Source of the DNA: Sphagnum magellanicum
Taxonomy: Eukaryota > Streptophyta > Sphagnopsida > Sphagnales > Sphagnaceae
Assembly (NCBI GenBank): GCA_021904315.1
Contig: CM038907.1
Location: 25,179,223 to 25,243,222, forward strand
Reading direction: 5' to 3'
Length of the DNA: 64,000 nt
Of this stretch, positions 10,760-23,620 are shown in pieces. The position numbers and the translations under genes are program-made. How positions within the stretch are numbered: position 1 is the stretch's first letter; each line of letters begins with the position of its first letter. The notes under the pieces were generated by a model that was not told where the DNA came from, made no database searches, and saw only the letters and a program-made list of their open reading frames with translations.

Positions 10760-12659
10760 GTTTCTTTCGAATGAAAATATTGAATGATATTACATATTAC
10801 TTGAATTAAATTGAATTGAATTTAAATTGAATTGAACGAAAATGGGATGCAAATTGTTGTATCAGGTATTGAAAATTTGCTTGTGACTACGGTTTTAAAA
10901 AAAATTTAAAAATTTAAAAAAAATTTAAAAAAAAACATCTTTCCATTCCTATTTATTTGATAATTGATTAAATAAATTATAGTTTAAAACTATCAAGTGA
11001 TGATTCATGAAAAGTGGAACCTAATGTTATCCTATCTAAATGATCCAATGAATCACTATCATTGGAATAAATTTGACAAAAGTTTTAGAAAAAAGAAAAA
11101 AAAATTGTTCTTTCCTTGTGTTCTTGATGAAAATCAACAACTTATGAAGGAAAGCAATAATGATTTTTTCATTGCTCTAAAAGTAGATTATTCAACCTTT
11201 GTTAACTTCATAAAAATGTAATTAGTATTAGTTTTTAGCTAATTAATATTCAAAATTTGTCAATTGGTTAATTAATATTTTAATTTTTGTTGAATATTTA
11301 ACTAATATAAAAATGAACGTTGAATTGAATATTTATAAATTAATTAAATATTCAACAATGAACTACCAAATTGGCCCAAATGTTATGATATGTTTTCATC
11401 ATCAACAACTTTGATTGCTTAGTCCCAAATGAAGGTGATATTGATTTGGATATTTGTGTTAGGAGTTTTTTGTTTGTTACATGTTCACATCCTAGTTAGT
11501 ATAGGTAATCTAAGATAAGTTAGTTTGGAATAAATTCTGATATGAATATTATTCAAGATATTTGTATGGGATATAATTTTAAGTTGTATGATTTGAGGTA
11601 ATTTGAAATTACAGAACACTAGATTATGTTTGTACAAATATTTATGAATATTTATGCAAGTTGTTTATGACACAATTTGTGTGACTTTCCTTGTGTGTTT
11701 TTCAAGCTTGGATTCATGTTTGTTACAAATGAATTGTATATTTTGAATTATCAAAGGTGATTTCTTGAATTTTGTGCAACTCTAAAAGTTTACATGACTA
11801 CACTACATCTGTTAGTTGTAAGTGTCATGTAGTTGTGTTTTGACAAGGTTTGCATTTTGTTTGTTTTGTTGCAATTGGTAGAAGTTATTGTTTGGAGGGC
11901 ATTTTTGGTCTCATTTTTTCTTGCTGAAACATTTTGTGATTTTGCAATGATTTTTGGTGTAAAAACTCTTTTGGGAATTGAAGCCAAATAAGGCCTAGAT
12001 ACCTTAAAATTATGAAAAAAAAAACTTCCAAGACATGAAAGGAAGGACCATTTTTATGTTATAGTGCCCACCCTTTCATTCCCTTTTCTTCCTTTCCTTT
12101 TTTTCTTTTCATCTTTCTCTCTCTCCCTTTGCCTCTATGTCATCATCATCTAGGAAGGCAATGGTGGCAACAACGAAGGGCATGGCTGTTGCCACCATTG
12201 CCAAGAGCTCTAAACTTTTAGGGTTGGTGTTTTCAACAAGTAGTTAGAGGAGGGATGGGGAAGGCCCCCTCCTCCTTGTCATCTCATTGTCATTGTTATG
12301 TGTCATCATCAACAACAACAAAAAAACAAAGGCTACAAACTTTAGAACCATCAGCTAAAGCTTCAACCTTCTCCTTGAACCTTTTAAGTTTGGGATCAAT
12401 GAAAGGTTTGAAAGGTTCTTGATTATGTTTGAAATAAGGTATAAAGGGGGTTCCAATCCAAACCTCCCTTTATATTTTTTTTTGTTCTTCAATTTTTCAA
12501 ATCTAGAAAACAAGTTTGACACCAATCCAAAGTTGCCAAATGTTTTTTTCTTTTTTTTTTGGAATTTTAGGTCTTTTCTTTTTTTTTTTCAACTTTTCAG
12601 CCATGTAAAGGGGTTTTCATCCATAATTGGGATTTTTTATCATCCCACATTTTTCATCC

Positions 12660-15250
12660 ATGCTTGTAACCAAACAAAGGTTGGTGAGTGTAGGAGTGGG
12701 TTATTTGTCAAACAACTTACTTAAAATCGTACACTAAACATATTGACCCTTATGACCAAATGATTTTCACACAATGGACATCGCATAACCGAATAGTAAA
12801 AAAAGATTGATTTCAAATATTATTTTGGAATTCATTGGAGTTTTTTTTTTTCAAAAATCCATATCTTTCACATATGGAATCCAATTGAGGCATGGTTTGT
12901 GCTAGTGAGTTTTTTGAGACAAGGGTTATGTGCATGTGAAGTCGTACAGATTTTTAAGTTAAAATCTTTGGGAGTCCGAAGGTTGATTTTCCAATTGGAT
13001 TAATTTCAATATTTTTTTGGCAATTCACATCTCATGTATATGAAGGAAAAATTTGAATGTTGCCCATGTCAATGAATTTCTAAGGATAAGTACTACCCAT
13101 GTGGGCAATTTCAAGTTGTTTGGAGACAAAAAAAATTCAAGGTTTTTTCACATGTGCCAAAAGGTGGTTTGTTTGGAGTTAGATTTGGCAAGTTTTCAAT
13201 ACCAACTTCTTGGCTTGGTAAATGTCCATTCTTGTAACCTACAAGTGGTGAAATGTCACACCGTCAACAAACATGGAATTTTTAAAAATTATTGTCATGA
13301 TTCTTATGCAAAATTAAATCATAAATATGGAATCATATTACATAAACTTCATTCCCACTTTGTGTTATTTAGGGGTGCATATGTGTCTTAGCCTTGATTT
13401 GAAAAAATGTTGGCCATGGCTAAATTTCACATTTTAAGGTGAAAATTTGAAACACAAGTTTCATATACCTTGAGACTGCATTTAAGATTTTAGAATGAAA
13501 TTTCAAAACACAATTTCACATAACTTGAGATTGGCTTTAGCATTCCAAATTCGAAATTCCAAGATATGAATTTCAAATACCATGTAAAGAGTTTGTATCT
13601 TGTGACAAATTGCCAAGACACCAATTTTCACAATGGGGGGTTTCCAAGCCAAGTTCCACTTTTGTATTTTCCCTAAATAAGGTTAGGAATTAATGGGATG
13701 GATGAAGTTGTGAATGTTGGTGCTATTATAGATATTCCAAATTTGATCACCAGTTGTTTCGTTGATTATTTGTGGTGATGAAATTGGGTTGATAGCCAAT
13801 ACACCACCTTTGTTATGTTCATAATGTGTCAAAATTTTGTTGGCCTTATGAATTTTTTTTGGGTGTAGATGCATTAAGTTAGGATTAGGGTGAACCAATA
13901 GCTTCAACATCCTAGTTTAGGGTTAAGGTTGGTTACCCCATATTCAAGGTTGAGGTTCACCACAAAAATGACACAAGATTTCAAAACAAGGAATAATTCA
14001 ATAGGATTAATGGTTTTATTTAGAAAGGGGTAAGATTCAAACCATGCACACTATCATCAACTTCATTTGGGGGAATTTTTCAAACTTAAAAATAGGTTCA
14101 TTTAGAAATTCTATTATGGGATTTTGAACTAAGAGTTTAAGCATTAGGTGTGGGATGTGATGTTATTTCAACTCACATAATCAACCTTGGAAAACATGTT
14201 CCAATTATTGAACCAACTAGGTTTCTTTAACATATTCTTGAAGCCAACTAAAAAGAGGTGCCCAAGGTTCACTTAGAATCTTGGCATGGTGTTGGGGCCA
14301 AGCTTCAAGACCTTTTTACGTGTCCCACCATTGATTGAATATAGGGGTTATTCCCAAGGTGGTGGCAATGTTTAATGAAAATGGAATTTTTGAGTTGAAG
14401 GGGGTGTTGGCACATCGATACTGACCCAAGAAGGTATTGCTAGACTCACCTTGTGTTCAACGTTTGATGTTAAGCAAGGTGGTAATAGACAATTTTTGAT
14501 TGACCAACACCAATCTTGAACCATGGCCATATTTAATTTTGACATCTATGTGTGGATCGAAAAAGGTTCAACAATTAACCAATAAAAAAAATTATGATCC
14601 ATATTAATCCTAACAAACCAAAAAATTATGTCACAATGTGAGCTTGAATAGTGGTTGCACATGGTAAGTCTTTTGGCTAGGGGAGCAATGTTATACCTCT
14701 TAGGGATTATTTTGGATTTCTAGAAGGAAATCACATATTACAAACCAAAATGATAAACAAAAGTCAATTAAGAAGCTTCACTACTAGTGAAATTTATTGG
14801 GGGACAAATAGGGAAATCTAACAAGTCCACCATGTTGGTTGGATTTTCAAGCCTTTCACATGGGTTTGAATTATTGGAAGGTAACATGATCAACACGAAC
14901 CTTTGAGTGGTGAATTGGCATTGTTAGGGTCACAAGGGATCAGCTTTCACATAAGATCTTAAGCCACATGGGGCACATTGACTAAAGTCCAAGCATTGCC
15001 TAGCCACTACATTCATCAAGTTTGACACACTTTGTTGTCACCAAACCCATAGTTACTCAAGGATGCTAGTAATGGGCCATTGGGATTGAACCCATTAGAT
15101 GCCAAGGTTGTTTAGTGGTGTATTCCCAAAGATGGGATGTGCATACATTAATTATAGACTAGCTGAAATCAGGGATCATAATATGTCAATGCCATTATGT
15201 GGAGCAACATCAATAAGTTACGCAAACCACCATGTGCATCATCTTATGAT
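12660..15250. other. Intergenic, no gene recognised
   Basis: AT-rich single-copy-looking sequence with short frames only. Its composition becomes slightly more balanced after 14.2 kb. No family similarity is seen on either strand. Confidence 0.55.
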
Positions 15251-15299
15251 GTTGCAACAACATTTTATTTTGTTGCCGACATCAATCATACATGGTTAT

Positions 15300-16304
15300 C
15301 AGTGGTGGAGGAGATTCATCACAGAAAGCTGTACTTGATGAAGTTACAAAAACACATCAAGTGATCCAGACATTGGCAAGCCTATATCATCTCTGGAGAT
15401 GGAGCCAGCTGTGGCCAGAGCATAGCAATCTCGAAGGCTAACCAGTATTCCCCAGAGCTGGAAAGTTCTGTTGGTGAGCCAGTTGAAGACCAGGCACAGA
15501 AAGCATTCATAGTCATAGGAATCAACACTGCCTTCAGCAGCCGGAAGAAACGTGACTCAGTGCAGGAGTCTTGGATACCACAAGGTGAAATCCTGAAGCA
15601 ATTGGAGAAGGAGAAGGGAGATGTCATCTGGTTTGTGATTGGGCACAGTGCAACACTTGGTGGGATTCTTGACTGTACAATTGAGGCAGAGGATGCACAA
15701 CATTTGGACTTCATGCATCTTGACCATGTGGGGAGGGTTACCATGAGCTTTCCATGAAAACAAAGATCTACTTTGCAACTGCAGTCAGCAAGTGGGATGC
15801 AGATTTCTATGTAAAAGTTGATGTCCATGTGAATCTAGGGACACTTGGGACAACTCTTGCACGGCACCACTCCAAGCCCTATGTTTACATTGGGTGCATA
15901 AAGTCTGATCCAGTTCTGGCACAGAAAGGGGTTAAGTACCATGAACCTGAGTACTGGAAATTTGGTGAAGTGGGTAACAAGTATACTTCAGACATGCAAC
16001 TGGACAGATCTATGCCACTTCAAAGGATTTGGCAACATACATCTCAGTTAACCAACATCTGCTTCGCAGGTATGCAAATGGAGATGTTTCACTGGGGGCA
16101 TGGATTATTGGTTGGATGTTGACCACAGCATGTGTTGTGGCACACCCTCCTGATTGTGAGTGGAAGGCTCAAGCTGGAAATGTGTATGTGGCCTCATTTA
16201 ATTGGACATGCAGTGGCATTTGCAAGTCTGTAGAAAGGTTGAAAGATGTTCATCAAAGATGTGGAGAAGGAAACAGTGCTGTGTGGAGTGCCTTGTTTCT
16301 GTAG
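15300..16304 (+). pseudogene. Processed pseudogene of a GT31 beta-1,3-galactosyltransferase (plant B3GALT family)
   Basis: The plus strand reads, in pieces, most of a plant GT31 Golgi galactosyltransferase: a stem fragment (15300-15420, LEME then an in-frame stop), [16 protein letters not shown] (about 15505-15555), the central block ending LDHV (to about 15730), [12 protein letters not shown] (about 15935-15970), [19 protein letters not shown] (about 16029-16085) and the C-terminal [12 protein letters not shown]...[20 protein letters not shown] to a stop at 16304. The blocks are joined by frameshifts near 15430-15500, 15730, 15990 and 16110. The family's DDD metal/UDP-sugar motif is reduced to one Asp at 15820. 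Family genes are normally split by several introns; none is seen here, so it is probably a retrocopy. It is not expected to make active enzyme. Confidence 0.88.
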
Positions 16305-17600
16305 AGGGGAATGAATCCAGGTGAATCAATTCAATTTACTGCCATCTTGGCAGTAAATTAGGGTTAAGTTAAATAGCTCTTCCATAGAATGTCCAGGTTT
16401 TGCATCAAGGTTGTAACTACAGCCAACATCTAAGCACCCATTGTGCCCACAAGTGTAATCAATTCATTGACCATATTCAGTAAATCTCCTTGTATAGATT
16501 CTCTCTACATTTTTGCAGTTTTTTCATAAATTTTTATTCCGATGAGCTTTGGTTGTTTCAGATGGTCCATCAATCTAGCATGCAGAAAGAAGAATTTGAC
16601 ATTCAATGTAGCTGCAATTGTGTGTTTTCGCATGTGGTTTATTTTCTGGTGGTAGACATGGTCACTATCTTGTTGCAAGCCTAAAGAATTTCTTGGCCTT
16701 GGTATTTGCTGCTGACTTGGGTAGTACCCAAGACCCGAAAGTTTTTTATGCTAATGTTGGGATGAACTGGGATAACAAAGTGTATACTCAATTGCCATCG
16801 GCATGATTATGTATTCTTCTTTGAGGATTTGGGGTATGACTAAGACCTGAAAGGTTTTGATGGTAACATTGGGATCAACCAGGATAAGGACTGAAAGAGA
16901 CTGAAAGGGTTTTTACTTTTAAATGTTGAAGTAGGTGAGCTTGTTGTGACTTTGTGGAGGAATGCCAAGCTCTGAAGTGGAGCTCATCCTCCTTGTTTTC
17001 TGGTGAGTGAAAGGGATGTGCTGCAGCAGTGCAGAGTGTCAGAAGGCTTGGATTGTCAAGGCCTTTTAAGGGAGTATGTTGTTGATGTTCGGTGTCTGAT
17101 TTTCTTGGAGGTGGAGGGGGCCAATTTGAATTCTGTTCTTGAACTTTGCAGCATTGTAATTTGAGTCCTAGTTTATTATACTGATTTCCTTGTGGGAATT
17201 TGTGTGTGTGCTGGTTGTAACATGAAGAGCTACAGCCATGGATTCATTTCCTGCAAATACATCAATATGCTCTGTATTCAGTTCTGAGTATTTCTTTTTT
17301 CATCTTATGGACATTCTAATAGCCTTCAAAACTGAGAGTTCATCACACCTCACAAACATTGTCCTCCCAAACTTTTTGTTGTTCCAAGACAATGTACATT
17401 GCTTATCAATCAGTTTGGCTATTACATTCTGCTTCACAAATCCTCAACTTATTCATACAATTTGTTTGTACCCACATGGTTGAAAGGATGCCACAAGGTC
17501 TACCTCACATGTGTCATGAGCCATGGCCTAGTAGTGTGTGCTGTAGGAAAAACCACATTCTGTTGTAGTCATCATTTCCAGCTAAGTTTTATTCCACTTT
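16305..17600 (+). other. Retrocopy 3' flank and intergenic sequence
   Basis: Moderately AT-rich sequence after the galactosyltransferase stop. The first several hundred bases may be retained 3' UTR of the parent transcript. A degenerate internal duplication pairs about 16715-16790 with about 16830-16900 (ACCCGAAAG/ACCTGAAAG, then GGATGAACTGGGATAA/GGATCAACCAGGATAA). No poly(A) tract marks an insertion end. Confidence 0.4.
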
Positions 17601-17621
17601 CATCTATCAATCTTATACTAA

Positions 17622-17835
17622 AGGCGCATTCGCACTTGGTGTTAGGGACTCTAGTGTTGAGTCCCCGAATGCCATGCTAGTCATTTAGGACTTACACCTA
17701 CTTTACCATGAACATTTTATGTTAAGCTAACATTCGCTTAACATTAAGCTATCACCCATTTAACATTGGGTGACACCTAGGATGCCACATAGATTTTCAT
17801 TTAACAATGACGTAACATCAAGTGTGAATGCACCA
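17622..17835. mobile_element. PIF/Harbinger-like MITE, copy 1
   Basis: A 214-bp element whose ends are inverted repeats of each other (left AGGCGCATTCGCACTTGG, right CAAGTGTGAATGCACC). It aligns along its whole length with 20753-20967. It is flanked by TAA on the left and TTA on the right, a 3-bp target duplication with one mismatch. It has no coding capacity. TIR type and 3-bp TWA target sites are typical of PIF/Harbinger (Tourist-like) MITEs; the superfamily assignment is inference. Confidence 0.8.
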
Positions 17836-18099
17836 TTATAAGAGCGCATGATTGTAGTGGTCGTAATAGCATTGTAACCATCCCTTGTGAGGATCTTGAT
17901 GCTCTGATTGGTTGTCACATTGCAAGTTACAACCCTAAACCTTTGACCTCTGTTTCATTAGCAACCTACTAGTCAGCACAAGGTACCACCCTGGGCTCTC
18001 ATTGGCCCAATCTTTCCACAACACTTCACTACTTGGATGAAGTTTTCGTAACTTGCTCTCTATATGGATGAAAAGAGGGCATCTTGGTTTTTAGGAATT

Positions 18100-18300
18100 T
18101 TTGTTTGCCAAATCTGGCTATAAATCGCCAAAGTGGTGATCATCCGTAAAAAGGGTTAGCCAAATCTGGCTATAAACCAGATATGGAGTAGAAATCTTTA
18201 ATCATCCTTCTAAATTTTTGGCTAACAAACTGAAAACCAAATATAGAATTCTGGCGATTAAAAAAAGAAAATTTCCTCACTGTTTGGCCAATGAAAACCT
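18100..18300. repeat. Dispersed TAGCCAAA repeat
   Basis: Contains CGCCAAAGTGGTGATCATCC, then TTAGCCAAATCTGGCTATAA, and further in GGCTAACAAACTGAAAACC and TGGCGATT, in the same order as the left end of copy B (9345-9500). It is interpreted as a truncated member of that family. Confidence 0.6.
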
Positions 18301-18359
18301 TCAGAAATAATTTCATTTTTTATTTTTTATTTCTCTTTTTGGCGAAATTTCATCAATAA

Positions 18360-19850
18360 GAAAAAAGGCACTAGTGACCACATTTCAGATTCATACAAAA
18401 TCAGGAAATGTAATTTTGAAAGTTTATTGCCTACCAGTGTTTTCTGCCCTAGGTTTTATGGAGAACCTCTGGTTTTGGGGTCTGGTTAATTTTTTAATTT
18501 GCTCGAACTTTTTTGTGGCCAAAATCCTCTTCAAATTTCTTCTAAATTGCCAATATTTGTCTTGGCTCTATTAAACCTTAAAATGAGCTACCAAAGGCCT
18601 CTAGTTCCACCAGCAGCTTACAATTTTTTCGGAGATTGAAGATTGTTGGAGGTCACACTTGTACAACAAGGGGTGTGTCAAATGGTGGCCTTGCCGTTTA
18701 CATTAAAAAGTATCTTAAAGCAAAAGTAGAATTATGGAAATTCATATATTTCACCATGCAAAAATATAATCTTCAAAAAAATCCTCTAAAAGAAACCAAA
18801 ATCTTTCAACATATCATAACTCTCTAACTAATCTCAAGTTTCAACACAAGCCAAGATATCATCTTTCAAAAATCCTCATATAAAAATAGACCTATTATTA
18901 CCTAGGGGCCAAAATCCCTTAAGCTACTATACTTGATGATGAATCTAAACACAATATCCTCGCCTACCAAGGCAAGGCCAACAAAAGAAGCCCAATATGA
19001 TGAAGTGTGCTGCAGAGAGAGCTGAACATGTAAGGTTAATGCCCGAGGTCGAGGGCATTCTAGAAATAGACATAAAATGGTATTTGTCCTTCTAGAGTTT
19101 CTTTTGGAAAATACAACCCTAAAAACTATTACCAAATTTTCCTATTGTGAGTTTCTTACAAGGGCCTAATCTACAAGCCTGTTTCTTGGAATACAATAAT
19201 AGAGTTTATCTGTAAAAGTAAGGAAAACACAACACCAGAACCCTGGGTTTGGTCATTTAACAGGGTGAGATTCAAAAATAACCTGCAAAAAAGGACATTA
19301 GCATTCAAAGGGCCCTGGGACTCAGAAAAAACCATCAATTTTTGTGGTAAACTGAGTTTCACACTGTCTTTCTTTTTTGCTGAGCGCATCACTGCTGCTA
19401 CATATATTTTCACTGCTCCTGCCTGCCTGCCTGCCTGTAGAGCTACTATCATTCCTCTCGAACCTTGTGCATTAAATGTTGAGATTCAGCATTTACAGAT
19501 ACCACTGAAAGAAGGGGTTAGGGGTTGAAAGGAGGCTCAAAGATAGTGTGAAGACAGGGTAACTTTACAGATTTCTCTCATTGTAAAGGAGGATCTTACC
19601 ATAATTCAGAGTCTCATATAGGATGTATGGAAATATACAAACATAAACTTTCGCGCTTCACACACACACAAGCAACTCAGAGGAACTAACAACTAACCAC
19701 ATGTTTAAAAAACTTTGCAAGCTTTCAAACTCCTTGCCACTCAGCTGATGTGGGTTCATGGAAAACAATTTCATTAAAGAGGGAGTTAAGGTAAATGGCC
19801 AACATTTATGCTACTTACAAGCCAGGGGTTTTCCTTTCTCTTTTTTTTTT
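18360..19850. other. No gene recognised
   Basis: Short chance frames only. Contains a small CTGC/CCTG run near 19420-19436 (TGCCTGCCTGCCTGCC). No similarity is recognised on either strand. Confidence 0.5.
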
Positions 19851-19854
19851 TCCA

Positions 19855-20000
19855 ATTTTCTGATGTAGCCACACTGATGATCATGCAGAAGAGGAATTAG
19901 CCAAATTTGGCTACAATATGAGAGGGAAAAAAAATAAAATTAGAATCCTGTTATATTTTCGCAACCTGCAGGAGGCTACTGTCTTAAATATGGCGATTTC
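19855..20000. repeat. Dispersed TAGCCAAA repeat
   Basis: Reads GATGTAGCCACACTGATGAT, then TTAGCCAAATTTGGCTACAA and ATATGGCGATTTCAGAAC, matching the order of motifs at 9345-9500. It is another fragment of the same family, in the same orientation. A CCTA simple repeat follows at 20085-20120. Confidence 0.65.
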
Positions 20001-20752
20001 AGAACTCGAGAGTTAATTACCCGTGGGTATCTATCCCTAATTCTAAGAATCACCCAACATTGGTCCTAACCATCCACATGCATCTACCTACCTACCTACC
20101 TACTAACCATCAATTGCCTTACCTACTAACCTACCTACACAATACCCACTTACATAGGTAGTAAACTACCTAGGTAGAATGAGAATGAGGGGGGAAGTAG
20201 GAAGGTTTGTAGGATGTTGATGATGTCCAAACAGAGCCTTGGACCTGAGCATCTTGTGGCCAGTTTGAAGTGGCCCCATCCTTTTGTTGTGTGTCTGTCA
20301 CAAGGATAATGTTTTGTCACAAAAATGGAAGTGAGATATGGAGTTATTAGTAGTGGGTCCAGAAAAAAACAACTGTGGTACTGCAAGTCCTTTCTCTTGT
20401 CTTTTTAGGTGTCTGAGCCACAGACTCTTCACACTGAAAGCATTCCTGCTACACAATCTGTCTATGAAAATACTTGGGTGGGATCTTGGGTCAGATGGCA
20501 TTTGTGCAGAAGAAGAAGAAGAAGAACAACAACAACATTGTGGTTGTTCAAAATTCTGCTTCATCTTGCAAACCTGCTACACATACAAGAGGCTACAGAA
20601 ATCTTGCAGTTGTGTTGTTTGTGTTCACAGGAGTGTCAGTTCAAAGTTTAGATCACAGATATTATTGTAAATCTGGTATAACCAGATCTGGATCTAGATA
20701 TGTATCTTTTTGCACAGAAAATTTGCACAGAATTAGCTTTCAAAGAACCTAA

Positions 20753-20967
20753 AGGTGCTTTCACACTTGGTGTTGAGGAGTCTAGTATTAAGTCCCCTAA
20801 CACCAAGCTAGTCATTTAGAACCTAAACCCATTTACCACAAAGATTTTTACTTTTAAGTTAACATTCACTTAATATAAGATAATCACCCATTTAACATTG
20901 GGTGCCACCTAAGATGCCACCTAGATTTTCACTTATCGCTGACTTAACATTAGGTGTGAATGCACCT
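20753..20967. mobile_element. PIF/Harbinger-like MITE, copy 2
   Basis: A 215-bp element homologous to 17622-17835, with terminal inverted repeats AGGTGC...GCACCT extending about 25 bp (right end reads TTAGGTGTGAATGCACCT). It is flanked on both sides by the perfect 3-bp duplication TAA (20750-20752 and 20968-20970), which fixes the ends exactly. Internal landmarks shared with copy 1 include CCCATTTAACATTGGGTG. Confidence 0.88.
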
Positions 20968-21182
20968 TAAGTGATGGACAAGTGCCTCGAACAAACTTTG
21001 TCATTTAACTTGAGTAACCCTTAAACACCTATTAGGCCAGACTTAGGGTTTTTTAAAGAAATTTAAAGGAGTCCAGATGGCACATATTTAAGTGTTTTTT
21101 TTATAAATAAATTTTGGGTTGGATGCATGAAGAAAAATCTTTGCAATGGTGTGCTAACCAAGCACATCCATTCAGATGTAAA

Positions 21183-21201
21183 GGGGGGGGGGGGGGGGGG
21201 G
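21183..21201. repeat. G homopolymer (19 bp)
   Basis: An unbroken run of G in AT-rich sequence. It can form G-quadruplexes and is prone to assembly error, so the length should be treated with caution. Confidence 0.9.
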
Positions 21202-21209
21202 TGGTTTGT

Positions 21210-23370
21210 TGAATTTTTTTCCTGTGCAACTATTTTCCCACATGTAAGCATGGTTGCCCAAGGGTCAGAATTCACCTAATGAGCCTTCACAACCTAGCCC
21301 CCTATTGCAATATAATAGGTGGTGTATAGTCAATCATGTTTGTTTGTTGGACAATAATGAGTTTGGTGTTGTTAACATGGTAGTTGTTGTGCAACATGGG
21401 ATTTTTTTTTCTAGCACCAAATTATATGACATTCATTCATTGGTAGTGCTTGATCTTACTCATTTTAACCCCACATGAATTGAAATTTAAGCATGGGATA
21501 AATAAGGTGTAACCTTTTGTTTTGAACCTTAGTTGCATGGATAATGTTTCATTGTTTTCATTTTTTAGGCAATCAAAGTTTTGTTCTAATTACAAGCAAA
21601 AGTTGCCTCCTTTTAGATTGGTGCATTCTAAATGCCCAATCTTCTTCATATGTTTATCAAATGCTCCAAAATATTTGCAACTTGTTCCTTGCATTAAGTT
21701 TTTCAAATGTAACGGTGCATTCATCATATCTCTTAATATGTGCATAAATCCATGAATAAATATGTTTGGGGCTCTTTTAGTAATGAAAATTACCTTGCAA
21801 TGGCATAAGATTTTAGGGTTAATCAATGAATCAATTTATTTGCAAAGTTTGGGGCAAGATCATATCTATTTAATGGGCAAGATTAAGAATGGAAATAAGA
21901 GCATTTCCAACAACATGCTCCAAATACAATGGGAAACCCATTGTTGTGTGATACCACATTAGCATTTACACTTGTCGATATCCACTAATAACACATCAAA
22001 TAACAACAACCCTCAAACGTTGCACATCATAACCCAACCAAAACATGAGCTCACTTACAAACATGAAACAAAACACAAGAATCCAAGCCCTAAAAACACA
22101 TAAAACCTTTACAGAAAAAAATGCATAAACATACATAAAAATTTGAAAAACACACAAGAGTGATCTTAGAATCTCAAATTGCCAAAAGGGATTTGAGACC
22201 ACAACTTTTGGGTTTTATACTGAAGATTTGTAAAATATCTTGAACATGTTCACATTAGAACTAGTACACAACTAACTTGATCATTAATTTGATTTACCCT
22301 AATTAATCCGACTTAAGCCTAATTAACTATGATTTAACCATATGGCCAACTAGAATCTCTCGACACCATTTTGCTAAGGCAATTTACACCAAAACATGAG
22401 CTCCCCACCAATGATCAAAAACTTCATTTTTACATGAGGCCTCATGATATTTTCAAGCAAGCCCCTCAACTTGGTGCACAATGTAAGGTTTTGTAGAGGA
22501 CTAACGAAACTTGGTGATGGTTGGGCACAATATCTATCATCATGGAGGTTTGCAAAAAATTGATGCATTGAGAAAAAAATGACTTAAGAACTTAAAACTT
22601 CAAGCTTTGGCAAGGGTGATGGTAGATCCCTTATTACTACTCCATAAAAGGCAACAAACTCCAAGCCCCCCAAAAAAAGAACCAATCTTTCATCACTAAT
22701 GATGATAATGAAACACATAAAACAACCACCCCCCTCCCCAATGGGATTCCCAAGCTCCATTTTCAATCAATGACAACAATGATAAACCTTTAATAACCAT
22801 CTTGACCCCTTCAAAAACCTTCATGATCCCCCCTACAAAGCCATTCACATGTATCCCCACTTTGTCAATTCACTTACAAACCCCATTGTGTAACCTTTAA
22901 ATTTTCAATGTGTAACATTACAAACTCTAAAACCTTAAGACATTTTGTAATTGTTTGTGTGCAACATCACAAAACTTTAAATCACTTTTGTGACATTCAC
23001 AAAGAATGGTGGAATTCATATAATGTAAACATGCATACAAAAAAAATATAAAATTGAAATAATGTAAGCAATGTTGAAAATCCAAAATAAGAAACTTCAA
23101 CAATGCAACCATTTTAATTCATTCAATGTTCAAGCTTTTTCAGGTGCACAAATGTTCCACCAAATCCATTTTCAATTTGTAATTATCATAGAAAAACTAT
23201 ACCAAAAAAAAAAAAAAATTCCAAATAAATTTTCGAAAAATATGCTTAGAAATTTCTAGAAAAATTCATGAAAAATATGCCTAAGAGTTTTTTTTTAATT
23301 AAATAAGAAATTTGGCAAAAGTTTCTAAAAAATGTAATTTCTTTTAAAATATAGTTGACAAAAATCATTT
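21210..23370. other. No gene recognised
   Basis: AT-rich sequence with scattered frames under 80 codons on both strands. No recognisable domain is present. The pyrimidine/purine bias of 22.3-22.9 kb suggests decayed repeat, but no partner was found in the window. Confidence 0.5.
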
Positions 23371-23379
23371 AACGACATG

Positions 23380-23620
23380 GTCAGTGAAAGTTTTTAGAAA
23401 GTTATTTAGTATAAACTTATAAAAGGTATAGTTGATGAAACTTTCCAAAAGGTTGATGATTTTCCAAAAGGTTCCATTGAATGATATAAAAAGAGAACCA
23501 AATGGCATCACCCCTCAATCTCACCAACGCAATTTATGGCCTTTGTATATATAATTCATTTCATGTTTAACTTACATCATGCCTTGTTCAAACAATAAAA
23601 TCATTTAATTATTATTCATA
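23380..23620. repeat. LTR-like dispersed repeat, member 1
   Basis: Homologous to 41235-41430: both carry AGGTTGATGA, GTTCCATTGAAT, TCACCAA(C/T)GCAA, TTATGGCC and ACATCATG/GCATCATG followed by TTGTTCAAACAAT. A TATATATAA box lies at about 23547. The pattern resembles the promoter end of an LTR or solo LTR, but TG...CA ends were not resolved. Confidence 0.5.

Larger units (their letters stand above)
9340..12655. repeat. Long AT-rich dispersed repeat, copy B
   Basis: Second copy of the repeat at 1-2630. Its left end (9345-9400) carries the dispersed GTAGCCAAAGTGG and TTAGCCAAAATTTG motifs found in several short repeats elsewhere in the window, so those appear to be fragments of the same family. 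Alignment to copy A starts at 9492 (copy A position 1) and ends near 12655. The copy is interrupted at 10207-10759 by unrelated sequence. No long open frame is present. Confidence 0.8.

Noticed and set aside
1..12655. One giant LTR retrotransposon with the long repeats as LTRs
   Set aside because: The space between holds a cellular ankyrin gene with its own 5' region, no gag/pol motifs, and the family also occurs as short fragments.
15382..15828. 148-codon minus-strand frame
   Set aside because: Antisense to the recognisable galactosyltransferase pseudogene; its residues match no family.
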